From: Chloroflexi bacterium RBG_16_64_32
Lineage (GTDB): Bacteria; Chloroflexota; Dehalococcoidia; SM23-28-2; RBG-16-64-32
NCBI GenBank assembly: GCA_001795235.1
Contig: MGNZ01000095.1
Span: 1-7,228 of the forward strand
Reading direction: 5' to 3'
Length of the DNA stretch: 7,228 nucleotides
Positions 1 through 6,260 of the stretch are shown in pieces. A program made the translations under genes and the position numbers. The notes beneath the pieces were generated by a model. It made no database searches, had not been told where the DNA came from, and saw nothing but the letters and a program-made list of their open reading frames with translations. The first letter of the stretch is position 1, and every line of letters starts with the position of its first letter.

Positions 1-1
1 G

Positions 2-751
2 TGCGTTGATGCTTCGGACATCGGGATGCGATTGCAGGAAGGCCACAACGTCCTCGTCCCGAAGGCCATCCGGGTCTTCTGACTCGGCCATGATCCGGCG
101 CACGACCTCCAGGTCCTCGGCCGTGTCCACGCACACTCGAAGCTCCGGCGCCCGTGCCCCGGGCGGCGCGAGTACGTTCATCACTCGGAATCGGTCCGGG
201 TGTTCGTATATTGCGGGAGTCACGTGTTCCCGTTCGTGCGGTTGACGAGCAAGCCTATCTGCGACCGCGAGAGCCTCCACACGAACGGCTTCCACGTCGA
301 AACCGCGGGGCCAACTCCGTTCCAGCCCATTCGAGGCATAGTCGGCCTTCGCGCGGGCACGAGCCCGAACGACGCGGTCGATGACTGCGGGGTCCAAGAG
401 CGGGCAGTCTGCAGTGACCCTTACGACCACATCGGCACGGGTGCCCTCAATCGCACCCAAGAAGCGCCGAAGGACATCCTCCTCGTCCCCTCGGTAGCAC
501 CGGACTTTCAGCCTGGCGCAGAGCGATTCGATCGCGTCGTCCGCTGGACGGTCCGTCGTTGCCACGATGACTTCGTCCACGGTCGCGGCCCGCCGCACAC
601 GGCGGACGACGTGCTCCAGGATTGGTCTGCCGCCGAGATCCGCGAGCGCCTTCCCCGGGAGGCGCGTGGACCCCATCCGCGCCTGGACAATCGCGACGAC
701 GGATCCTTCGCCTCGGCTAGATGTCGTCCCACGTGATCGGGTGCCTGGCAT
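2..751 (-). CDS. pseF: SpsF/PseF-type cytidylyltransferase, 3' end off the left edge
   Basis: This reading frame, open to the left edge, encodes 250 residues of a CTP_transf_3 (SpsF/PseF-like) nucleotidyltransferase, expected to activate a nonulosonic acid with CTP to give the CMP-sugar in the cytoplasm. Seen: the nucleotide-binding signature IVQARMGSTRLPGK at residues 21-34, the metal-site motif TADCPLLDP at 113-121, and the late CVDTAEDLEVV motif. The visible end (HPDVRSINA) resembles the usual C-terminus of the family, so only about 5-10 residues are probably missing. The start is the ATG at 751, 35 bases inside the synthase gene. It adds about 16 residues before the usual first strand (SVVAIVQ), but no other ATG, GTG or TTG lies between. 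The overlap implies co-transcription with the synthase. The family also includes poorly characterised spore-coat SpsF proteins, so the exact sugar is inferred from context. Confidence 0.88.
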   Translation of the reverse strand, partial: MPGTRSRGTTSSRGEGSVVAIVQARMGSTRLPGKALADLGGRPILEHVVRRVRRAATVDEVIVATTDRPADDAIESLCARLKVRCYRGDEEDVLRRFLGAIEGTRADVVVRVTADCPLLDPAVIDRVVRARARAKADYASNGLERSWPRGFDVEAVRVEALAVADRLARQPHEREHVTPAIYEHPDRFRVMNVLAPPGARAPELRVCVDTAEDLEVVRRIMAESEDPDGLRDEDVVAFLQSHPDVRSINA

Positions 752-1859
752 CGATATCCCGCTGCGCGACCCTTCCCACGACCCGCTCCAAGTACTTTGG
801 TGCGATTCCGGTCGCGGGACGGATGACAAGGATTTTGTCTCGTGTGATGGTCTCCCCCTTCGAGATCTTCGCGGCGGCAAACAGCGATCGGCGGCCGGCC
901 CGAAAGAATTCCTGCTGATGTGGATGGAAGCGTAGGAGGCCGTCCCCGGCAGCCTTCTCCACCTCCCGGACCGCTCTCACCATCGCATTCAAGTCTTGCG
1001 GCTCGAGGGCGAAGTGGTGGTCTGGCCCCGGGAGTCCTCGATCCATTGTGATGTGCTTCTCGAGGATTGACGCCCCGCGTGCGACTGCAGCCACAGGCAT
1101 GGTCCACCCGGCAGTGTGATCCGAGAAGCCTACGGGAATGTCAAAAGCGCGTCGGAGGGTATCGATTGCCGCGAGGTTGATGGTCTCGAGGGGCGGTGGA
1201 TATCCGAGCGGACAGTGGAGGATCGCCACGGGGACATCCTTCTCGCGAAAGATCCCGACAGCTTCCTCGATCTCCCCCAACGTTCCCATTCCCGTGGAGA
1301 GGATTGTTGGTTTGCCTTTCCCGGCGAGATGCCGGAGAAGGGGCAGATGCGTGAGGTCGTAGGATGCGACCTTGAACGCCGGAACGTTGAGTCGCTCGAG
1401 GAGATCGGCGCTCGCCTCGTCGAACGGTGTCGAGAGGAAGGTGAGTCCGTGGGAGAGAGCGAGGTCGCGTAGCTCCACGTGCCATTCCCGCGGGAGTTCG
1501 AGTCTTCGAAAGAGATCCGTGACCGTTTCCCCCTCCCTCATGTGACCATCCAGGCTCGATGCAGTCATGCTCGTCTCCGACACGATTCGCTCCGCGACGA
1601 AGGTCTGGAACTTGACCGCATCCGCGCCGGCCGCTGCCGCCGATTCCACGAGGGACCGGGCAATCTGCAGGCTGCCGTTATGGTTCGAGCCGGCCTCCGC
1701 GACGATGAACGTGGGCTCGCCCGGACCGATCCTGCGGTTCCCTATGGCGAACGTCGTCCCCGTGGTCCCATCACCTCGGTCCAGGATGGCACCGGACCTT
1801 ATGAAATGCGGCCTGTCGCGAGGCCATCGGCAGGTCGAAATAGGCCACGGTTCATCCAC
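717..1859 (-). CDS. pseI: NeuB/PseI-family nonulosonic acid synthase (start uncertain)
   Basis: This synthase condenses a 6-carbon amino sugar with phosphoenolpyruvate to make a nine-carbon sialic-acid-like sugar. With a GTG start at 1859 the protein has 380 residues. Seen: EAGSNHNG at 55-62, ADAVKFQTF at 79-87, STPFDEAS at 143-150, LSTGMGTLGEI at 187-197, SDHT with putative metal ligand His248, EKHIT with His269, and GPDHHFALEP at 278-287. A C-terminal SAF (antifreeze-like) domain lies at about 322-380 and ends WDDI-stop. Homology begins near residue 37 (FAIGNRRIGPG), so the first 36 residues exceed the family length of about 345. GTG 1859 is the only standard in-frame start between that point and the divergent hydratase gene, so the true start is unresolved. 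The motifs mix PseI-like and LegI/NeuB-like features, so the product could be pseudaminic or legionaminic acid. The gene overlaps the cytidylyltransferase by 35 bases. Confidence 0.9.
   Translation of the reverse strand: MDEPWPISTCRWPRDRPHFIRSGAILDRGDGTTGTTFAIGNRRIGPGEPTFIVAEAGSNHNGSLQIARSLVESAAAAGADAVKFQTFVAERIVSETSMTASSLDGHMREGETVTDLFRRLELPREWHVELRDLALSHGLTFLSTPFDEASADLLERLNVPAFKVASYDLTHLPLLRHLAGKGKPTILSTGMGTLGEIEEAVGIFREKDVPVAILHCPLGYPPPLETINLAAIDTLRRAFDIPVGFSDHTAGWTMPVAAVARGASILEKHITMDRGLPGPDHHFALEPQDLNAMVRAVREVEKAAGDGLLRFHPHQQEFFRAGRRSLFAAAKISKGETITRDKILVIRPATGIAPKYLERVVGRVAQRDIDARHPITWDDI
1798..1807 (-). promoter_or_regulatory. TATA-like box upstream of the synthase core
   Basis: Read on the minus strand this is TTTCATAAGG, one of the few AT-rich patches here. 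An archaeal start site about 25 bases downstream would fall near 1776, just before the out-of-frame GTG/ATG at 1774-1769 and about 25 bases before the first conserved synthase residue. If it is a real promoter, the synthase does not start at GTG 1859. Judged by eye only. Confidence 0.3.
1836..1843 (+). promoter_or_regulatory. Possible TATA box of the hydratase gene
   Basis: CGAAATAG is an AT-rich island in GC-rich sequence, 36 bases before the ATG at 1880. That is slightly long for an archaeal TATA box with a short leader, so the call is weak. No well-spaced Shine-Dalgarno sequence was seen; a GAGG abuts the ATG directly. Confidence 0.25.
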
Positions 1860-1879
1860 ACAAGGGTCAGGAACCGAGG

Positions 1880-2287
1880 ATGCCGAGTTTCGACGCGATA
1901 CAGACTGGGGACAAAGCGAATGTGGAAAAGACGGTGACAGAAGATGACGTCCGAGTGTTCGCACGCATCTCCGGCGACACGAACCCCGTTCATCTCGACG
2001 AGGAGTACGCGAAGGGGACAATCTTTCGGGGACGCGTCGCTCACGGAATGCTCACTGCCGCGCTGATCTCGACAGTCCTAGGGACGAAGCTACCCGGCCC
2101 CGGAACGATCTACCTGCATCAGACCTTGAAGTTCCTCGCCCCAGTACGGCTCGGGGATACCGTCCTCGCGGAGGTCGAAGTCCTTGGGAAGGATTCAGAA
2201 AAGCGCCGCCTCCGGTTGGCCACGCGCTGTCGAGTGCAGGACAAGGTTGTTCTCGAGGGCGAGGCCCTCGTCCAGGTCCCCCCGTGA
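1880..2287 (+). CDS. MaoC-type (R)-specific enoyl-CoA hydratase
   Basis: This complete 135-residue protein has a single hot-dog fold of the MaoC/PhaJ family, which adds water to trans-2-enoyl-CoA to give (R)-3-hydroxyacyl-CoA in the cytoplasm. Seen: the hydratase-2 motif SGDTNPVHLDEEYA at 31-44, with putative catalytic Asp33 and His38, then RVAHGMLTA at 52-60, LPGPGTIYL at 71-79 and LKFLAPVRLGD at 83-93. The length is normal for the single-domain family, and the ATG gives the expected N-terminus (FDAIQTGDKA). It lies on the plus strand, divergent from the synthase and 91 bases before the propeller gene, between the two halves of the sugar pathway. It may be an unrelated lipid or polyester gene, or it could supply 3-hydroxyacyl-CoA for N-acylating the sugar. 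The second idea is speculation from position. Its natural substrate cannot be read from the sequence. Confidence 0.93.
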   Translation: MPSFDAIQTGDKANVEKTVTEDDVRVFARISGDTNPVHLDEEYAKGTIFRGRVAHGMLTAALISTVLGTKLPGPGTIYLHQTLKFLAPVRLGDTVLAEVEVLGKDSEKRRLRLATRCRVQDKVVLEGEALVQVPP

Positions 2288-2333
2288 GTTCCAACGTTCA
2301 GCGGGGGGGTCGGTGCGTCCGTCGCGTCGCGAG

Positions 2334-2344
2334 AAACCTTATCC
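2334..2344 (+). promoter_or_regulatory. Possible TATA box of the propeller gene
   Basis: AAACCTTATCC lies in the 91-base gap after the hydratase stop and 34 bases before the ATG at 2379. The spacing suits an archaeal promoter with a short leader that includes the ribosome binding site, so the gene may be transcribed independently of the hydratase. The match is loose. A run of seven G (2303-2309) is the only other notable element in this gap. Confidence 0.3.
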
Positions 2345-2367
2345 ATCCAGTGTCCCCTTCCTCCAGC

Positions 2368-2373
2368 GGAGGG
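2368..2373 (+). promoter_or_regulatory. Strong Shine-Dalgarno site fixing the propeller gene start
   Basis: GGAGGG sits five bases before the ATG at 2379, complementary to the anti-SD end of 16S rRNA. It decides this start against upstream in-frame codons and places a signal peptide at the N-terminus. It is the only clear ribosome binding site in the window; the other genes appear leaderless, coupled or weakly marked. Confidence 0.65.
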
Positions 2374-2378
2374 CAACG

Positions 2379-3980
2379 ATGATCTTCACCGACAGGCCCA
2401 GCCGCCGATTTGCGGTCGTTCTCTTACTCGGTTGCCTCGCAGTCGCTTCCGCCGCAACTCCCGCGAGGGCGGAGGTCGTGGCGTGGACAGCGCGAACGGA
2501 ATTCGAGGATGGCTCACTCGTCAACCTCGACGCCACCTCGTCCCCCGGGGATCTTCGGCTCTCTCTGGACCCTGACGGCTGGATGAAGATCCAGCCGAGC
2601 CCCGTCCTGGACGTGGGAAGCGCCGGCTCGTGGGACGGGACTTCCTTGGGTTCCGTGAACGTTCTTCTTGATGACGGTCTCCTCAAGATGTGGTACTCTG
2701 GGTGCGCCGGAGTTATCTGCAATATTGGATATGCGACATCAACCGACGGGCTCAGCTGGACCAAGTACCCCGGGAATCCCGTTCTCGTCAGCGGGTACAG
2801 TTGGGACACCACGATCCAGAACCCGACCGTCATCAAGGATGGCACAACGTACCGGATGTGGTTTTCCGCCAACGACTTCAGCTACATTCGCATCGGGTAC
2901 GCGACGTCCTTGGACGGAGTTGCCTGGACGGAGTATCCGTCCCCGGTCCTCTCACCAACCTCGGGAGGGTGGGACCAGGCAGTGGTCAGCACCCCCGTCG
3001 TGATTCGGGAAGGCCCCTCCTTGACGATGTGGTATTCCGGACATGTCGGCGACTACTCATACCGCATGGGACGGGCGACCTCCCAAGACGGGACTAACTG
3101 GACGAAGGACCCTGCGAACCCTATAATGTCCGCAGCATATTCCTGGGAGGAGTCTCGCGTCCATCCGATGCAGGTCCTCGGGGGCTTGGGCGATTATGAG
3201 CTCTACTACTATGCGGCTTTCAACTACGTCCAGATTGGCCACGCGGTCTCTTCGGACGGAGTGAGCTGGACCCGCTCTCCGACATCGCCGATCCTCTCCC
3301 CCGGCCCCTCGAGCTGGGATCGCGCTTCTCTCGGCGTCCATTCGGTCGTGACAATCGGAGCGGAACGGTGGATGTGGTACTCTGGATCAGACGGATCGAC
3401 TCGGAGAATCGGGGTCGCGAAAAGTCCATCCTACTTCCGTGTCGGCACCTTCACGTCATCGGTCTTCGACTCGGGTGACAACTGGACCCGATGGAGCCTG
3501 CTCGAGTGGAGCGTCTCCCTGCCGCCCGGAACAGACCTTGTCCTCCAAGCAAGATCTGGGAACACATCTGTCCCGGATTTCCAGTGGTCTGGATGGACGA
3601 CGCTGGCCGGGACCGGGATCGCGAACCTCAGCCTCCCGCGGGCGAGGCATTCCCAGCTGAACGTGGTGCTCTCGGGAGATGGGCAGGATACACCCGTCCT
3701 GCATGAAATCCGGCTCACCTACTATCGGACCGCGCGACCCGGGCCTGATCTGATGCCCTGGATTGTTGTCGGCATCGTGGGCGGGTCAGTTGCAGCGCTT
3801 GGAATCACGATGTTTCTTGTGACACGACGGCGACGCTCAGGTCCTGGCGCCCTGAACCGCGCGACCGCGGAAGCACTCCAATCCTCTGCGATTCGAGCCT
3901 GTCCCCATTGTGGGACCGCCGTGCCTCCTGACCATCGATTCTGTGGCCGGTGCGGCCAAAGGTTCCCGGACGGACCGTGA
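2379..3980 (+). CDS. Surface-anchored five-bladed beta-propeller protein with cytoplasmic zinc ribbon
   Basis: No named family was recognised for this complete 533-residue protein, but its parts are clear. A signal peptide covers residues 1 to about 31 (RR at 9-10, hydrophobic core 11-26, cleavage near ARA). Five repeats of about 57 residues span about 64-350, each with a W-D/E motif (84, 141, 197, 255, 312) and MWYSG or a variant (104, 160, 217, 275, 332), and most with a DG..W..P..PVL strand. This resembles five-bladed GH43/GH32/GH130-like propellers, but catalytic acids cannot be assigned. A beta-sandwich-like domain follows (about 353-450), then a membrane helix at about 459-481 and TRRRR at 482-486, so the propeller should face outside. 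A cytoplasmic tail ends in a zinc ribbon, CPHC at 508-511 and CGRC at 522-525. Four N-X-S/T sequons lie at 240, 368, 395 and 416. It may bind or process surface glycans; no function is proven. It converges on pseC 32 bases away. Confidence 0.85.
   Translation: MIFTDRPSRRFAVVLLLGCLAVASAATPARAEVVAWTARTEFEDGSLVNLDATSSPGDLRLSLDPDGWMKIQPSPVLDVGSAGSWDGTSLGSVNVLLDDGLLKMWYSGCAGVICNIGYATSTDGLSWTKYPGNPVLVSGYSWDTTIQNPTVIKDGTTYRMWFSANDFSYIRIGYATSLDGVAWTEYPSPVLSPTSGGWDQAVVSTPVVIREGPSLTMWYSGHVGDYSYRMGRATSQDGTNWTKDPANPIMSAAYSWEESRVHPMQVLGGLGDYELYYYAAFNYVQIGHAVSSDGVSWTRSPTSPILSPGPSSWDRASLGVHSVVTIGAERWMWYSGSDGSTRRIGVAKSPSYFRVGTFTSSVFDSGDNWTRWSLLEWSVSLPPGTDLVLQARSGNTSVPDFQWSGWTTLAGTGIANLSLPRARHSQLNVVLSGDGQDTPVLHEIRLTYYRTARPGPDLMPWIVVGIVGGSVAALGITMFLVTRRRRSGPGALNRATAEALQSSAIRACPHCGTAVPPDHRFCGRCGQRFPDGP
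2568..3428 (+). repeat. Five tandem ~57-residue propeller repeats within the surface protein
   Basis: The repeat unit is about 56-58 codons (roughly 170 bases). Anchors are spaced almost evenly: MWYS-like codons begin near 2688, 2856, 3027, 3201 and 3372. The fourth copy diverges (LYYYAA). The DNA stays similar at the MWYSG codons (atgtggta-ttc-gg) but differs elsewhere, so these are ancient protein repeats and not recent duplications. Confidence 0.75.
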
Positions 3981-3988
3981 GAATGGTT

Positions 3989-4017
3989 GGTAGCATCCGG
4001 GTCGGGCCATGCCTACC
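3989..4017. terminator. Imperfect inverted repeat between convergent genes
   Basis: GGTAGCAT (3989-3996) pairs with ATGCCTACC (4009-4017) apart from one bulged C, leaving a GC-rich 12-base loop. It spans the 32-base gap between the two convergent stop codons and includes the pseC stop. It could act as a bidirectional terminator or mRNA 3' end structure. There is no T-run on either side, which archaeal termination usually needs, so the call is weak. Confidence 0.22.
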
Positions 4018-5194
4018 GCGTGTAAAATGCAAGGACCTTCGTCGTTGCCTCAACCACGTCTTCGACGTCGCTGTCTGACATTCCGTCGAAGAGCGGGAGC
4101 GTGATTTCGCGGCTGTAGAAAGCCTCTGCCCGGGGGAAGTCTCCTTCTTTGTACCCGTATGTCGATCGGTAGAACCCGAAGAGATGCGCAGGTATGTAGT
4201 GGACCTGCACGCCAAGGCCCTCCGCGCGAAGTGCGTCGAAGACCTGACGCCGGTCCGCCTTGAGTTCCCTCAGGCGAAGGCGGATTGGGTAGATGTGATA
4301 GGATGAGCGACAACCAGGGCGTTCCGTGGGCGGCTCGAGGGCCGTGAGGGTGCGGAACGCCTTTGCATAGCGCGTGGCAATGGCCCGACGCCGTGCGACG
4401 CGTGCGCTGAGCCGCTCAAGTTGGCGCAGGCCGAGTGCGCATTGGAAATCCGTCAAGCGGAAGTTGTGGCCGAGCCGCGGGATGTCATAGAACCATGGTT
4501 CGCTTCGCTCGGGTTTCACGATGCCGTGGTGTCGGAAGGAGCGTAAGGCGTCAGCGTATCCACCGTCGTTTGTGACCACAGCCCCCCCTTCCCCTGTAGT
4601 AATCTGCTTGACAGGATGGAAGCTGAAGATGGTCATGTCTGAAATCGTGCCCACGGGCTTCCCCTTGTACGTGCTGCCGAGCGCATGCGCCGCATCTTCA
4701 ATGACAGCCCACCCTCGGGCATTTGCGATCTTCCGAATCTCATCGAGCGGGGCTGGGTGCCCCCCGTAGTCGACTGGAACCACGATGAGCGTCCCGGAGC
4801 CGTCGACGCTTTCCAGCGCCTCGGAATCGAGGAGGGGCCAGTCCTCAGCAGCATCTACGAATCGGGGGCGAGCCCCGCAGTATGCGATTGCATTCGCAGA
4901 AGCAGAAAATGTGATCGGGGTTGTGATGCCCTCTGTCCCGGAGCGGAGTCCTGCGACCGCGCACGCCGCATGGAGTGCGGCCGTGCCGCTCGACATCGCA
5001 ACGGCATACTTGGCCCGGCACCGCCGGGCCAGGCTCCGCTCGAACCGCTCGACCATCGGCCCTTGGGTGATCCACTCCCCCCGGAGCACGGAAGCGACGG
5101 CCTTGACGTCAGCGTCCGTGATCCGCTGGTGACCGTACGGCAGCGGACGGTTCCTGACCGGCCTGCCGCCTTCGATTGCCGGCCGGACGGCCAT
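4013..5194 (-). CDS. pseC: PseC-type sugar-nucleotide 4-aminotransferase
   Basis: This 393-residue PLP enzyme of the DegT/DnrJ/EryC1/StrS family should transfer an amino group to C4 of the 4-keto sugar made by PseB, giving UDP-4-amino-4,6-dideoxy-N-acetyl-beta-L-altrosamine. Seen: LPYGHQRI near the N-terminus, the cofactor-phosphate motif SSGTAALH at 68-75, VIEDAAHALGS at 164-173 with Asp167 for the pyridine nitrogen, and SFHPVKQITTGEGG at 191-204 with Lys196 as the Schiff-base lysine. The FHPVK form is typical of PseC, whereas LegC/PglE proteins usually have an FNGNK-like sequence there. A C-terminal small domain (VHYIPAH, then EITLPLFDGMSD) completes the fold. The ATG overlaps the pseB stop by one base (TAATG), so translation is probably coupled. 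Length and motifs are normal, with no sign of damage. Confidence 0.93.
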   Translation of the reverse strand: MAVRPAIEGGRPVRNRPLPYGHQRITDADVKAVASVLRGEWITQGPMVERFERSLARRCRAKYAVAMSSGTAALHAACAVAGLRSGTEGITTPITFSASANAIAYCGARPRFVDAAEDWPLLDSEALESVDGSGTLIVVPVDYGGHPAPLDEIRKIANARGWAVIEDAAHALGSTYKGKPVGTISDMTIFSFHPVKQITTGEGGAVVTNDGGYADALRSFRHHGIVKPERSEPWFYDIPRLGHNFRLTDFQCALGLRQLERLSARVARRRAIATRYAKAFRTLTALEPPTERPGCRSSYHIYPIRLRLRELKADRRQVFDALRAEGLGVQVHYIPAHLFGFYRSTYGYKEGDFPRAEAFYSREITLPLFDGMSDSDVEDVVEATTKVLAFYTR

Positions 5195-6165
5195 TAGAGG
5201 TCCCTCAGCATCTCCCGAAGCTGTTGAGGCGAGAGCCAGTCGCTGTTGCCGTCGCTCGTGTACCGGAACCCCGCCGGAAGGGGCCGGCCGCCCTTGAGCT
5301 CGTCGCGCTTCCAGAACGGATGCTCTGGCTCAATCACGTAGTGATCGCCGAAGTCGCGCGCACGCGGTGCTTCCTCCTCGGTGAGGAGCAGCTCGTTCAG
5401 TTTCTCTCCGGGTCGAATGCCAACGACGTCTAACTTCGCGTCGGGTGCGAGAACCTTCGCGAGCTCGACAACTCGCATACTCGGGATTTTCGGGACGAAG
5501 ACTTCCCCCCCCTGCATCCGGTCGATGCATGTCACAATGAGCCGGACCGCCTGTTCCTGGGTAATCCAGAACCGAGTCATGCGCTCGTCCGTGATTGTGA
5601 GGATGCCTGTCTTCGCCTGCTCGCGGAAGACCGGAATCACACTCCCTCGACTCCCGACGACGTTCCCGTACCGCACGACGCTGAAGCGTGTCTGCGCCCG
5701 GCCCCGATATGCGTTCGCCTGGATGATGAGTTTCTCCGCGACGAGTTTTGTCGCGCCATACAGGTTCACTGGGTGGACGGCTTTGTCGGAGCTCAGGGCC
5801 ATCACCCGGGGTACGCCGTTGTCGATCGACGCGTCGATGAGGTTCGCGGCACCCTCGATGTTCGTCTTGATCGCTTCGAGAGGGTTGTACTCCGCGACCG
5901 GCACCTGCTTGAGGGCCGCGGCGTGGACGGCGAGATCGACCCCGTTCAGCGCGCGGTACAGGCGGTCGCGGTCCCGCACGTCCCCGATGAAGAACCGCAA
6001 CCTCGGGTCTCGGAATCGAGACTGCATCTCCACCTGCTTGAGCTCGTCCCGAGAGTAGATCCTCAGGGCCTTCGGGTGGTGCTCCTTGAGGACGATCTCC
6101 GTGAACTTCTGGCCGAACGATCCCGTTCCGCCCGTGACGAGGATTGTCGCGTCGTCGACGAACAT
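5194..6165 (-). CDS. pseB: PseB-type UDP-N-acetylglucosamine 4,6-dehydratase (C5-inverting)
   Basis: This 323-residue extended short-chain dehydrogenase should catalyse the first step of pseudaminic acid synthesis: removal of water from UDP-GlcNAc with inversion at C5. Seen: the NADP-binding motif TGGTGSFG at 11-18, GDVRDRDRL at 61-69, AAALKQVP at 82-89, and SSDKAVHPVNLYGATK at 125-140 with Asp127, Lys128, Tyr136 and Lys140 as the likely catalytic set. MTRFWIT at 196-202 and a C-terminal TSDGNSDWLS are also family-typical. It is short and has no membrane segment, unlike the large membrane PglF-type enzymes, which favours PseB/FlaA1. The ATG at 6165 is preferred over TTG 6183 because it gives the usual N-terminus and suits the TATA-like box upstream. 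It leads a two-gene unit with pseC and diverges from the gene at 6289. Confidence 0.95.
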   Translation of the reverse strand: MFVDDATILVTGGTGSFGQKFTEIVLKEHHPKALRIYSRDELKQVEMQSRFRDPRLRFFIGDVRDRDRLYRALNGVDLAVHAAALKQVPVAEYNPLEAIKTNIEGAANLIDASIDNGVPRVMALSSDKAVHPVNLYGATKLVAEKLIIQANAYRGRAQTRFSVVRYGNVVGSRGSVIPVFREQAKTGILTITDERMTRFWITQEQAVRLIVTCIDRMQGGEVFVPKIPSMRVVELAKVLAPDAKLDVVGIRPGEKLNELLLTEEEAPRARDFGDHYVIEPEHPFWKRDELKGGRPLPAGFRYTSDGNSDWLSPQQLREMLRDL

Positions 6166-6194
6166 GGGCGCCGATCGCGACAACGCCTGCGGGG

Positions 6195-6201
6195 CTTAAA
6201 A
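6195..6201 (-). promoter_or_regulatory. TATA-like box of the pseBC unit
   Basis: TTTTAAG on the minus strand begins 36 bases and ends 30 bases from the ATG at 6165. Transcription would begin near 6175, leaving a leader of about 10 bases. It stands out in very GC-rich surroundings and is the best archaeal TATA candidate here together with the opposing one at 6254. Confidence 0.5.
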
Positions 6202-6253
6202 CATCTCTGGGCCGAGTCGTCCACCACGCCTGACTGCGGGTCGGAGGGGCAAA

Positions 6254-6260
6254 GTAAATA
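6254..6260 (+). promoter_or_regulatory. TATA-like box of the plus-strand partial gene
   Basis: GTAAATA, preceded by CAAA, ends 28 bases before the ATG at 6289, predicting a start site around 6282 and a nearly leaderless transcript. No Shine-Dalgarno sequence lies before that ATG, which fits. It is back to back with the pseB box, 53 bases apart, in a 123-base divergent gap. Confidence 0.5.

Noticed and set aside
200..736. A 178-codon plus-strand open frame opposite the cytidylyltransferase
   Set aside because: The minus frame encodes clear nucleotidyltransferase motifs along the whole stretch; this is a shadow.
1860..2021. Extension of the synthase upstream to a non-ATG codon at 2021
   Set aside because: It would run opposite the first third of the well-conserved hydratase and adds 54 residues without any family similarity.
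2303..2309. Run of seven G after the hydratase gene
   Set aside because: Lies in a short non-coding gap; expected occasionally in GC-rich DNA, with no structure around it that I could identify.
2184..2378. A 65-codon upstream extension of the propeller gene
   Set aside because: It overlaps the end of the hydratase gene and would bury the signal peptide; the GGAGGG site before ATG 2379 settles the start.
2745..3273. Asp-box-like S-x-DG-x-x-W motifs suggesting a sialidase
   Set aside because: True Asp boxes are S-x-D-x-G-x-T-W, one residue longer, and sialidases have six blades and an arginine triad; here there are five blades and no evident triad.
6166..6183. TTG start for pseB adding six residues
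   Set aside because: ATG 6165 gives the family-typical N-terminus and better spacing to the TATA-like box; the TTG would lie right at or before the predicted transcript start.
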